Source: Lumbricus terrestris (Eukaryota > Annelida > Clitellata > Crassiclitellata > Lumbricidae). From it: 64,000 nucleotides of DNA. Both the position numbers and the translations under genes were made by a program. Under the pieces are notes generated by a model. That model made no database searches. It saw only the letters and a list, made by a program, of their open reading frames with translations, and was not told the origin of the DNA. Shown here one piece after another: positions 42,640-53,600 of the stretch. The DNA lies in NCBI GenBank assembly GCA_949752735.1, contig OX457044.1, positions 15,743,785 to 15,807,784 on the forward strand. The letters are read 5' to 3'. The stretch's first letter is position 1. Every line of letters starts with the position of its first letter.

Positions 42640-43885
42640 AGTCACCATCAAGAGATGACAACATGTCAGTATGCGATCAACTTGTCGAACTGTATTTCAG
42701 ACTGAACTAGCATGTTGTTAGTGGATTCAAATATATAGTTTCTCATGATTAAACCATGCATGTATCGTCACTATGTTTCTGGTCTTGCATAGGCGAAAAT
42801 ATAGATCACAGTCATTATTAGTAGACTTAAATATTCTGTAAGATCAGAACCACAGTCCACATCTGTCACTTGAACAACTGTATTTCAGGCAGAGTGAGAA
42901 TTGACGAGAGGTTGAAGAATTCAACACTCAGTCTTTCTTAGTTAGGGCCCAAATTGAAGTTTTCATTGCACACCTCAACTTCACATAAATCAACATCTGA
43001 CCCTGCCCCAAGTTACTTTTCTGCAGTTCTCATAGGCCTACTGATTTTAGACTCAACTACAAGCAATTGATTAATTAGCGCATGAATTATGTTTAATCTC
43101 TTATGATTAAATTATTTCAAACATATTTTTGCGAGTTTCCATGCAGATGCTTCTTCAAGCTTACAAACCTCTTATACATGTAAGCCGTAGCAAAGAAATA
43201 GGTTTTGAGCCTAGATTAAAAATAGTCTACTGAGTCATCACCAGTCTGATGGCGGGTGGAAGATTGCTCAGTCAACCAGAATCTGCTGCCGAGAAAAACC
43301 GATGGCAGAAGTACGTTGAAGATTAAGGTTACCAATGTACATGTACCTATGTGCGTTTGAAATTTGGTGCATTAAAAACTATGCCTACAAAACATACTTA
43401 ATCACTTGCTTAGACTTGGTCTAGGACGCTGAGGAGCATAGGAGTAGGAGGAATAGGAGAAGGAGAGAAAGTAAGAGGAAAATTGAGCGTTCTTGTAGTA
43501 AGCGCTGTAGTGCTAAGCGCAGCAGGACTAAGCGCTGTTGACACGCTGTTTTTTGTCGATGGCTTTTCTCTGACCGATGGCCATTTAATAAAAGTCCGTG
43601 TCGAGTCCTTCTCTCCCGCCTCTTGGGCGCCAGACCGACCCGGCCACCCATCCCATGATTCCATCCCATGATCCCATCCCATCCACCCCCCGTCTCGAAA
43701 GCCTCGTCTCCGCCACCAGCGCCGCTGCTGCTGAGGACACTTAGATCTCTAGACACGGATGGCGTCGAACGATGTTCGTGACTTCAATTAAAGTTGATTC
43801 AGATCCTGATCTGCGTGAAAAGTGATTTCATGCGGAGGGGAAGAATCGGTGGATTCAACAGCGCCCTCATGACGTCAATCGACCG
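42640..43885. other. Gene-free stretch
   Basis: No supportable gene. A duplicated CCCATGATTCCATCCCATGA patch at about 43652-43680 and one TAGGCCTA (43033) were noted. Confidence 0.45.
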
Positions 43886-43887
43886 AC

Positions 43888-44043
43888 AGACAGACTGAGG
43901 AAGAGGAGGAGAAGGAGAGGAAAAGGAGAAGAAGGAGAGGAAGAGGAGAAGAAGGAGAGGAGGAGAAGAAGGAGAGGAAGAGGAGAAGGAGAGGAGGAAA
44001 AGGAGAAGAAGGAGAAGTAGAAGAAGAAGAAGAAGAAGAAGAA

Positions 44044-44087
<44 letters not shown>

Positions 44088-44232
44088 GGAGAAGAAGGAG
44101 AGGAAAAGGAGAAGAAGGGGAAGAGGAGGAGAAGAGGAGGAGAAGAAGGAGAGGAAAAGGAGAAGAAGGGGAAGAGGAGGAGAAGAAGAGGAGGAAGAGG
44201 AGGGGAAGAGGAGAAGAAGGAGGCGGATAAGG
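43888..44232. repeat. (GAAGGAGAGGAAGAG)n purine tract with (GAA)n core
   Basis: About 345 bases of GGAGAAGAAGG words with a pure GAA core at about 44022-44060. Confidence 0.95.
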
Positions 44233-44298
44233 AGGGAAGCTGTGGCTTCTTATCAAATCTCGCCTAAGACCATTGGGTCTTACTCAAGGGCTGTGGGT

Positions 44299-44520
44299 CA
44301 GTGGCGCAACCAGGGGGGTGCTGGGGGGTGCTTGAGCACCCCCCAGGGCTAAAAGGTGACCCACGCAATTTTTCCAAATCCGATGAGTTTTTTGTTGGGG
44401 GGGGTTAGGGGGTCTTTCGCTCTTTAGTATTTCATAGTCATCATTGGCTTCATGACTTCAGCGCTTACAATAATAGTTCTGAGCACCCCCCAGGAAAATG
44501 TTCTGGTTGCGCCCCTGCTG
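44299..44520. mobile_element. MITE with CAG..GGCGCAACCAG ends
   Basis: Starts CAGTGGCGCAACCAGG; the last bases, reverse-complemented, read CAGCAGGGGCGCAACCAG. Both ends then carry CTGGGGGGTGCT words. 222 bases, non-coding. It shares the CAGTGGCG start with the MITEs at 2375 and 62190 but has a different interior. Confidence 0.7.
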
Positions 44521-44825
44521 TGAGTTATCGATGCTTAAAGGTCGATGATGTCATTTTGGTTGGTCACTGCAGCAGACTGTAATTTATAATCGTAATCGTA
44601 ATCAAGCATTTATACAGCGCCACTTGAAGAGAAAATTAAAAATTGCGTCCATGGCAGTAATTAGTCAGTCACGGGACAGCGTCGTAGTTCTGCAGCCTGT
44701 TTGTTCTGCGTCAATATACCGTTAATTAATCAGTTAACATACTTCTCTCAATTCAGCATTTGACTCGGCATCAGTCCTTCTTCCCGCTAAAAGTCTAATT
44801 GGATGCAAATTATGCCACGAAACAC

Positions 44826-45735
44826 GCCGTGAAAGACGTAGGACAACAATGGAAGACGTAGAACAACAATGGAAGACGTAGAACACCAATGGAAGAAGTA
44901 GGACAACAATGGAAGACGTAGAACAACAATGGGAGAAGTAGGACAACAATGGAAGACGTAGGACAACAACGGAAGACGTAGAACAACAATGCAAGACGTA
45001 GAACAACAATGGAAGACGTAGAACAACAATGCAAGACGTAAACAATAGAAGACATAGGACGACAATGGAAGACGTAGGACAACAACGGAAGACGTAGAAC
45101 AACAATGGAAGACGTAGAACAACAATGGAAGACGTAGAACAACAATGGAAGACGTAGGACAACAATGGAAGACGTAGGAAAACAATGGAAGACGTAGGAC
45201 AACAATGGAAGACGTAGGACAACAATAGAAGACGTAGAACAACAATGCAAGACGTAAACAATAGAAGACATAGGACGACAATGGAAGACGTAGGACAACA
45301 ATGGAAGACGTAGGACAACAATGGAAGACGTAGGACAACAATGGAAGACGTAGGACAACAATGGAAGACGTAGGACAACAATGGAAGACGTAGGATAACA
45401 ATAGAAGACGTAGAACAACAATGCAAGACGTAAACAATAGAAGACATAGGACGACAATGGAAGACGTAGGACAACAATGGAAGACGTAGGACAACAATGG
45501 AAGACGTAGGACAACAATGGAAGACGTAGGACAACAATGGAAGACGTAGGACAACAATGGAAGACGTAGGACAACAATAGAAGACGTAGAACAACAATGA
45601 AAGACGTAAACAATAGAAGACGTAGGACGACAATGGAAGACGTAGGACAATTGAAGACGTAGGACAAACTAGACAATAGAAGACGTGGGACAATTATAAT
45701 AGAAGACGTCGGGGAACAGTGAAAACGATGGGCAA
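44826..45735. repeat. 20-base minisatellite (GGAAGACGTAGGACAACAAT)n with higher-order structure
   Basis: About 45 copies of the 20-base unit. A variant block, GCAAGACGTAAACAATAGAAG, recurs near 45032, 45247, 45425 and 45600, so units are organised in higher-order blocks of roughly 175-215 bases. All minus-strand frames are open because the unit happens to lack stops; none is coding. Confidence 0.95.
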
Positions 45736-45896
45736 CAATAGACTTAAGACAGACCTAATAAAGACGTGATAGGTTGGATAACAATATTATCCGATGAGAA
45801 TGGCATTCATTAGATAGGAAACAAACAGTCATCTCAGTCTGTAATGCCGAGAAGTCTCCGCCAGAACCTAGCGCCTTATAGAAGAGGCAACAACAA

Positions 45897-46121
45897 ATGC
45901 CTATTTGTAAGCTAAGATCAAAGATAGCGGTCAACGGATATGTGCATGGTAAAAGAAAAAAGGGAAGACCAAAGAAGAGATGGTTCGACATGATACAAGA
46001 GGACTGTCGGGAGATGGGTTTTTCCATACAAGAGGCTACACACAAAGCTCAAGAACGAGAAAAGTGGAGATTTTCCATAGCTGGGCGGCTGTCACGTGCG
46101 AAAGCATCGTCAAAGCCATAA
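45897..46121 (+). pseudogene. LINE ORF2 C-terminal fragment
   Basis: The frame contains GKRKKGRPKKRWFDMIQEDC and ends AQEREKWRFSI. The GRPKKRW..D...D and (D/E)R.KWR blocks are typical of the extreme C-terminus of endonuclease-reverse transcriptase LINE proteins. The copy is truncated just before these blocks. Confidence 0.75.
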
Positions 46122-46880
46122 GTCAAAGTAAGTCAAGCTAAGATCTGATTTAATTATAGAAATAATAAAGAGTACATGTAAAATCAAATGATATGATTAA
46201 TAGCCGGTGTAATCACATATGGGCGCATACCCAAACCCAATGCCTCAAAAGCATCGTTTTTACATGAATCTGCCTGATAACAGAAACTGCATTATTGTCC
46301 ACACACATGAGAAAGTTGTTGTGTATATTAAAAGGAGTAGTTTCGAATAGCACAAATGAATCTGAGTTTTTGCTCATATTTACTACTAGTCTAAATAAAT
46401 AGCAATAATAAGAAACGTAAAAAATTATTTGCGTGTGTCTGCTCCTAAGGTGCGTGTGGCCTCTATTTGGCCGAACATGTTGAACATATGGCTTCTGCAT
46501 CAGCCTAAATTGTGCGGTTTTTTAGCATACAAACAGCAAATTCACTGTATTAGCCTATAGGCCTACTTAGAATCCTAATTTTTTTAATCTCAATTACCTG
46601 CAGCCGTGAACACCGCTACATGAAACTGACTAAATCTTAAAATACAAATGTGAACTTTCATTCACAAATTGTCTTTAGAGAAAGATTAACTGAACATCAC
46701 AGAAATGGCCAGAAATGACCCGACTTGAATTAAGAAGGATGTAGCCTAATAATATAATGGTGCCTTGAACAGATTAAAAACAGATTGCTCTGTTACATGT
46801 CGGCTTAAATCCCGGCCTATGATCTTTAAACAGATTTGGAGATTTTAAACGTAGGCTTATTAAAGGGGAAACAGAAACAC
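46122..46880. other. Gene-free stretch
   Basis: TTGGCCGAACATGTTGAACA at about 46470 matches part of the element at 1-184. Otherwise nothing recognisable. Confidence 0.45.
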
Positions 46881-47337
46881 GCCGGTGACACGAAACGGAG
46901 TATGCCCCCTGAAAGCTATCCGGGGGGATGAATTAATCTATCCCCCGGATGGAATTAACCGGTCTATACTATCCGAAGGGATAAACCATTCTATCCCCTT
47001 TTTTGAAAAATGCGCATAATAAAAATATTTATGCTAAAATCAAAATTTAAAGTGACTTAATTGCTTTAAGTGTCCTAAGCAATGCTCAGATAAAGGCAAG
47101 TCGAATTTATTTAGTGACTCTGGGTGTTCTAAAGTGTTTTGAATGTTTTAAGTGCTCTAAAAACAGGGCAAAACAAATTATCTAGTAGGAATAAACATAC
47201 CTGTTAGTGTCGTTGTTCAAAACAAAGCAGATGAAAATTAATTTGTCCCAAAAAATACACGCGGAAGCGATTTTTTTGACTTTTTTAATTTGGGGGATAC
47301 AAATAATACGGGGGATACTCTATTTCGTGACACCGGC
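46881..47337. mobile_element. Short inverted-repeat element (GCCGGTGACACGAAA ends)
   Basis: The left end reads GCCGGTGACACGAAACGGAG, and the reverse complement of the right end reads GCCGGTGTCACGAAATAGAG; both go on to TAT(G)CCCCC. The inverted repeats are about 28 bases with three mismatches and one gap. The interior (457 bases in all) is AT-rich and non-coding. No target duplication was found. Confidence 0.7.
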
Positions 47338-49158
47338 TTCTAAATCTGTGAAGGTCCATAAAATTTTGTAGTTTTTTGCTGGGTTGTCTCAAAGGAATGT
47401 TTAGCTAATCTAATGAGGAACTTCCTTAGCAGCGTTTATAATAATGCTCTCTATATATAAGAAGCGTCAATTCATGATACTTCAATACAAGATGGAATTG
47501 CAAGGATCAGATTTCTGAAGCAGGTAATAATGGTTAAAGAAAGAGGGCACGGTTAAATAAAGCACTTCATTATTTCGAAAACGGAAAGACATCAAAGACA
47601 TGCAACATATATGTTTAATACAAAGTGTATTTTGATTCACAGTTGAAATCAGTAAGTAGGTACATATTCTAGATTTTTCTGTGAAACCTATCAAGTTCAA
47701 ATCATGTGATGATGTTGCTCAAGCTAAATTACGAACCCAGATAAGGCAACAATTTTAAGCTAGACAAGGTAATTCATTTTAACTTTTAAGCTATATTTAG
47801 GTAATCAAGCCCAAACTTGATAAGAAATTCAATTCAACTAGATAATGAGATAATTCAATCAATTAGCAGTTCACATTAAGTGTACAATGTAAGCACATCA
47901 ATTTGCCTAATCTCAAAGCTCTCCTTAATGCTTATTGCACAATAAAAAGGAACGCTTTCGTCATTTACGTGGATCGTCGTTTAGCCTACAGTACAAAAAT
48001 TTTCATATTTTAATTGAATGCCCTATTGTTGAATCAACTAAGTTATCACATATTGCAGGTTCCACAAGTCGGTGGGCTCCATTAAGAACTTCAGGACCCA
48101 TCATTTGCCCGTAAGGAGAGACGTCACTGAGAAGTGTAGCGCTTGATCATCATTGATGTTGAGCTGCAGAAGGCATGAAACTGTAAGTTGACTTCCTTTG
48201 CTATCCACCGTAATCGAATGGATAAGACCGACGTTGATAGAAGGCATTTTGGTTTCTGGTCCTATAGATGTCTTTCTGCACATTGAAGTCCCTTGCGTCT
48301 ATGGACTTGATGCAGAAACTTAGAGATGCGTTGAGAATTCATAGTTTGCTGTTCAATAAGCAAATAGTTAGGTTTATAAAGTAGGCTACTGAAAAATGTC
48401 TTACAACTCCACACAACGTGCCATGCAACGTAAATTTAGAATGTAAATTCAGCACAGCATGATTTACTAAAATAATTGTTGCGTTCACAGATCTTTAGAG
48501 TCGAGTGGAGCATTGCAAAGTCCCCAATGTGACGAAACAGTTAAGTTGACAGGCTGCAGAATCAGACGGGATTCTTATACTTGACGCAACCAGAAAATGA
48601 CTGCCACTAAAAGTGAATGGACGTCAGGAAACCTAAAAACAGTTGAAAATGAAAGTCCAAGCATAGCTAAAAATGTTGAAGCAAATTGAGTCTCTCTCTA
48701 TAACTGAAGAACGAGCAAAATTGAGCCAAGCTTGCATGAAAACTCATGTTGGCTAACTGAAAAACGAACACTAATTTTAATTAGGTCTAAGTGTTGAATT
48801 TGGACAGCATATTTATGAGATCAACATTGAAATTGAAAGTCATGACTTTAGGCTACAAATAATAATTATAGTGGAGCAAATTGTCAACCTGCATGTCCAT
48901 TCTGAACTGGGGCTTGGCTGGGTTGATCGGAAAGTTCAGGAGAAGAACAGTTCTTCAGATGCGTTCGATCAAGTAATTCGTTTACTCTCGGCTAAAATAA
49001 CACAACACTGCCTATCTAATTATAGTCTTACACTTGTCATCTCGCATACTGTAATAAGATGTAGATGTAAGCTTACATAAATCGTTTTTTATATTAACAC
49101 CTGTGACCTCAAACCTACCAGTCTAAACCCTACGGACGCAATGTCTGACGCAATTGTA
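47338..49158. other. Gene-free stretch
   Basis: No gene can be supported. A 60-codon minus-strand frame at 48283-48101 was considered and not accepted. Confidence 0.4.
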
Positions 49159-49378
49159 GGGCGTGGTGGTGTAGTGGTGGCGTCGTTGCCTTGGAGACGG
49201 AAGGTTCGAGGTTCGAATCCACTTCGCCGCATAAGGTCCTTGGGCAAGTCCTTCACTCACAATTGCTCAGCGCTTCGGCGTGAAACTCTGATGCAGTGTC
49301 CGCTGTGCATTCGGGAGCGCCTCTGAGTAGAGAGAGAGAGAGCTTGAAGGGGCGCTAAAACAAGTGCACATACTAACA
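49159..49378 (+). mobile_element. tRNA-derived SINE, family 1 (best-preserved copy)
   Basis: A box TGGTGTAGTGG at 49167-49177 and B box GGTTCGAATCC at 49210-49220. The conserved body follows, then the 3' hairpin AGCGCC (49316-49321) / GGCGCT (49351-49356) with a GA-rich loop, ending AAAACAAGTGCACATAC. Confidence 0.92.
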
Positions 49379-49791
49379 AGCAATAAATAAATATGGCGGA
49401 AGGTTCGAACCAGTTCTGTCTATAAGGCCTACGTTATAGGCTGAGTGTTCTGTCCAAATAGCTACTCAGGACTTGCTAGGCTAGTAATAGGTACATAGGA
49501 GAATATAAAATCAGTTGAATTCTGAACAGTATGTCGGCAGCCAATGGTGTGAGTACGATGTGACCTGTCTCTCAAGTCTCAACATTTACATTTATGTAGC
49601 TTCTTTTGCATTATTGTCGTTCCACTATCGTCAATGATTTTGTCATGCGCAGATCACTTGGCATCCTACATAAAATCATCGGTGGCGCACTATAATAGCA
49701 TCCTGCATGGTTTAGCTGATGGAGGCTGAAGGCCAATCTGATCGTAGATCAAAATCTACTGGAAACTATGTCGTCATACTTAGTAACCGTC

Positions 49792-50133
49792 TTATATCTC
49801 AACCGGTGTTTGAACAACGTTATTCCGATCCCTGTGAATCTCTCCTCGTTTTAACAACTCTCCACGAAGCCACGATTGCGTTTTCCTTGTAAGCGTCTTT
49901 GACATGTGATAACGCTTTATCGCATTAGATCGACTTACACCAGCCTCTAATATCTTATTGGAAGAGGAAAGGCATCGACACCAATCAAAAGCAAGACGAT
50001 ATAACTCAGCTTTTCCGAGCAGCCAGTCGTAGTGGACATATACTACATGTAGATAAACAGTATGTGCATTGCACGCTGCACTTTTTACGTTGGGAGCAGT
50101 TAAAAAGATGAACACAAGAACTACCGTAATCAT
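49792..50133 (-). CDS. Hypothetical small secreted protein
   Basis: A 113-codon frame begins MITVVLVFIFLTAPNVKSA, a convincing signal-peptide shape with a possible cleavage after KSA. A basic C-terminal half and four cysteines follow. I recognise no family and see no promoter, so it may be chance. Confidence 0.2.
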   Translation of the reverse strand: MITVVLVFIFLTAPNVKSAACNAHTVYLHVVYVHYDWLLGKAELYRLAFDWCRCLSSSNKILEAGVSRSNAIKRYHMSKTLTRKTQSWLRGELLKRGEIHRDRNNVVQTPVEI

Positions 50134-50602
50134 ATGAATGGATGGCTGATTTAATTGCGGAATGAATGAACATATAGTTAAATGAATAAAGGAATGGAGC
50201 TATTAAGAAAAATACTCAGCCATGATAATTTTGTACAAACTATTAATTAATAATAATTATGTAGATACTTATGTAGACTATTTATTACCTGTGACTGATG
50301 CAGCACTAACTTTACTCCTTTTTTCTTGCATTTTTCTTCTAAGACCTTTATGGCCTATAATACAACACAGACCGATTGTAATGTGAATGCATTTGCAGAA
50401 GAGCACAAAGACACTTCATGCAGATCAGCATTGAGAAAGAATCACGATGTTTGGTCGGTGTAGATGTCGGGTTAGAATCATCCTCGTATCAATCCGAGAA
50501 GTGGCCATGGACAGAAACTATCATCGAAGAAGAAATTGTGAAATTGATGATAAATAACTATTAACTAGCTGTAAGTTTTACGCCAGGTTACAATAGATTC
50601 AT

Positions 50603-50608
50603 TTTATT
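50603..50608 (-). terminator. Polyadenylation signal of the SLC26-like gene
   Basis: The minus strand reads AATAAA 24 bases after the stop codon at 50633-50635, a normal distance for a short 3' UTR. Confidence 0.6.
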
Positions 50609-50632
50609 ATTACACATCCTGTTAGTATATAA

Positions 50633-50694
50633 TCAGTAGTCAAGATCAAAGCTGTCATAAAGAACTTCATATAAGGATTTAAACTCACAAACAC
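50633..50694 (-). CDS. SLC26-like terminal exon
   Basis: Acceptor TTTGACTCAG. Encodes CEFKSLYEVLYDSFDLDY then TGA, resembling the end of a STAS domain (F.(S/T)L.EAL). It needs one base from a preceding exon that I could not place. A poly(A) signal follows at 50608-50603. Confidence 0.65.
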
Positions 50695-53600
50695 CTGAGT
50701 CAAATACATCCTGCAAGACTTGATTGGTGTTTCACTGGATCCAGCACAACAACCCATCTTTCACTTGCTAAGCTATGCGCTGGTAAATAAGCTGGTACCA
50801 GCGACAACGCTTTTTGGGCTGTGTGGAAATTACGTGTTTGCGATTGCAACTCGATGGATGTGCAACTTTGAACCATGCACATTGCACAATGACTAGTTTC
50901 CGTTGTCTGTTCTGTAAAATGCACGATTGCACGCACATGTAAGTGTCAATGGAGTGTGACAACCAGCTGACCATGAAGCACCTAGCAACTCCAACATTGC
51001 ACTTACACCAATGCAAGTGTAAGTTAATGCTATTTCAGATTAGCCATTATTCTTGTCAAGCTACAAGCATGATTTTGTAATTCTTTGGGACACATGAAGC
51101 TTTTGATTACCACAAGTCATGAATATCTCATCATTCCTTCTTATATCGGTCATTTAATTATGCCATTCTGGCATTAGCAGATCTCGTCCTCACTTTCTTT
51201 TCTGTTGTCTTACGATGTTCACCATTGTTTCATTTCTGGTCGCCATCGATTGGCGTATGTTGTGCTACTTATGATGGCGCTATAGAAATCGTTAGATTCG
51301 ATTGGATCCGACCATTTAAGATAAGATCAAATTACGATGCTATCATCGAAGATCACTGCTAACACGAATAAAATAATTTTGGTTTAATTCAACCCGACTC
51401 TTTATGAGAAGCTTCAGTTGTCTACGAATTTAAAGCCCAATAAATATTATTCTAAATAACTAACATACCTGAATGACTGATGTATCTGTGTCGACAATTA
51501 GACTCAGATCGAGCTTCAGAGTTTTGCATTTGCCCTCTGCAATTTGTTAAACAAATCAACAGCATAGATTTAAATGGACCGGAACTTCCTGTTGCCTCTT
51601 GATTAGCTACCCTTAGCAAAATAAAATTTACAGAATAGCTAATAATGACTTGAAAATCGTCTGCATCACCTTTCAAAGCATACATGTAGGCCTGCTTTAA
51701 AATACTTTGATAAACGCTGTGCGTATAATATTCTATATAATCTATTCATTGATATCAAATAGGTATATCCATGCATCCGACATCACAAGTGAACGTGCTA
51801 GGCAACAGAAGATTATACCATCAACTACGATTTGCTATGGTTTGCTGTGATTTGCTGTCGGTCACTGGAAAGTTGATATTACGCTAATTTCCCCACTAAT
51901 TGCGTCTCAAATAACTCATCATCTTTGCTGGCGTTTAGTTCAGGGCTTCTGATATTCAGAGCCTCAGAGGAATCAAATAGATCAGGTCGTAAGAAATACA
52001 TGACTGCTGTATAAAACCAACATTGGTGACTAGACCATTATATCTATCATACTAAAAGTTAGTTGCCAACATAATATTGATTTGAGTCAAGAGGGAGGAG
52101 CAAGAAAGTCTACCTCTGTTCAGATGTTTAGCCACTTGAGCAGAGAGAAAGTCAACAGCCGGATAGAGAAGACCGGTCATTGGTTGAATCGTTACCACGG
52201 CAACATCATCGCCCTCGATTCCAAACTGACAGAATCAAAAAGCAACCGCAACAAGTTTTTCGTAAGAAGCAAAACTCAGATTTTTGTGCGCACATTGTCA
52301 CTTGACCCAGCTAACAAAAGGACTTGGGTGTTCTTTATCTGCTAAATGTATTTCTTCACATTGAGAAGTGTTCCAGATCACGAAATAACCTACATAATGT
52401 CCTTCTGAACAGAGTTGTGAAATTGTGCAGTGGATCGGCACTCTATTCGAATGTATGTGTTCATTCATTCATTCATTCATTCATTCATTCATTCATTCAT
52501 TCATTCATTCATTCATTCATTCATTCATTCATTCATTCATTCATTCATTCATTCATTCATTCATTCATTCATTCATTCATTCATTCAATACATGAACTTA
52601 TATGGCGCCTCTTCAAGAAATCTACTCTGGAGCGCTTCTAGACGAGTCACGAAGGTAATTTTTCGTATACCATTCACTAAACTTACTACATGGAGTTGAG
52701 CGAGCAATCACAGCATGGGACATTGGACAAACGTTTTTCAAGATGGTTTATTGTCTTTTAACACTATTCCGTAATAACATGGAAACGGTGGTAGGTGTGC
52801 ACCAGGGACCATGCCTGAGTCCTCTACTGTTCATTATTGTGATGGATGCTGTATCGGAGCATGTAAGGAGAGAGGTGCCGTGGGATATGTTGGATGCGGA
52901 TGATCTTGTGCTGGCGGCCGATGCAGAGGAGAGGATGCAGACACATTTTACGGAGTGGCAAACGGCAGTGGAGAGCAAGGGCCTCAAGGTAAACATAAAC
53001 AAAACAGAGACCATGGTATGCTCCAAAACAGCGGAGACAGTGGAGATAAAGAGCATCAAGGGAGAACCACTGAAGCAGGTGGAAACGTTTAAATATCTGG
53101 GATCGACGATGAATGCACAGTGAGGATGCGAGCAGGACGTCAGGAACAGAATCAGAGTAGCGTGGCAGAAGTGGAGAGAACTATCTGGAGTGTTGTGCGA
53201 CTTTAAAATGCCGACTCACCTCAAGGGAAAAATCTACAAAACGATGATAAGGCCAGTAATGCTATATGGAGCAGAGGCCTGGGCATTAACGAAAAGGGAC
53301 GAGAGTTGGCTGGAAAGAACAGAGATGAGAATGCTGTGATGGATGCTTGGAATATCACTGAAAGAAATGAAACGAAGTGAGGACATCAGGAAGACGCTCG
53401 GTGTGGCATGCATCACTGACAAAGCACGGGAGACCAGGCTGCGATGGTATGGACACGTAATGAGAAAAGAGGAGGGTAGCTGCGTCAAAAGAATCATGCA
53501 AGCGGAGGTATATGGTCGACGCAGTCGGGGACGACAGAAGAAAAGATGGGAGGACGTGATACAACAAGACCTGAAGCTGCTCAAATTGAAGAAAGAAGAC

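Larger units (their letters stand above)
49379..50632. other. Mostly gene-free stretch, with one candidate small frame
   Basis: Contains the low-confidence frame at 49792-50133 and the poly(A) signal of the SLC26-like gene. Nothing else is recognised. Confidence 0.4.

Noticed and set aside
44734..45693. Three overlapping minus-strand frames of about 290-320 codons
   Set aside because: All three frames carry the same Val/Leu/Tyr/Cys string from a 20-base tandem repeat.
48101..48283. 60-codon minus-strand frame (SINVGLIHSITVDSKGSQL)
   Set aside because: The peptide looks soluble and ordered, but there is no convincing acceptor/donor pair, no family match known to me and no poly(A) signal close by.
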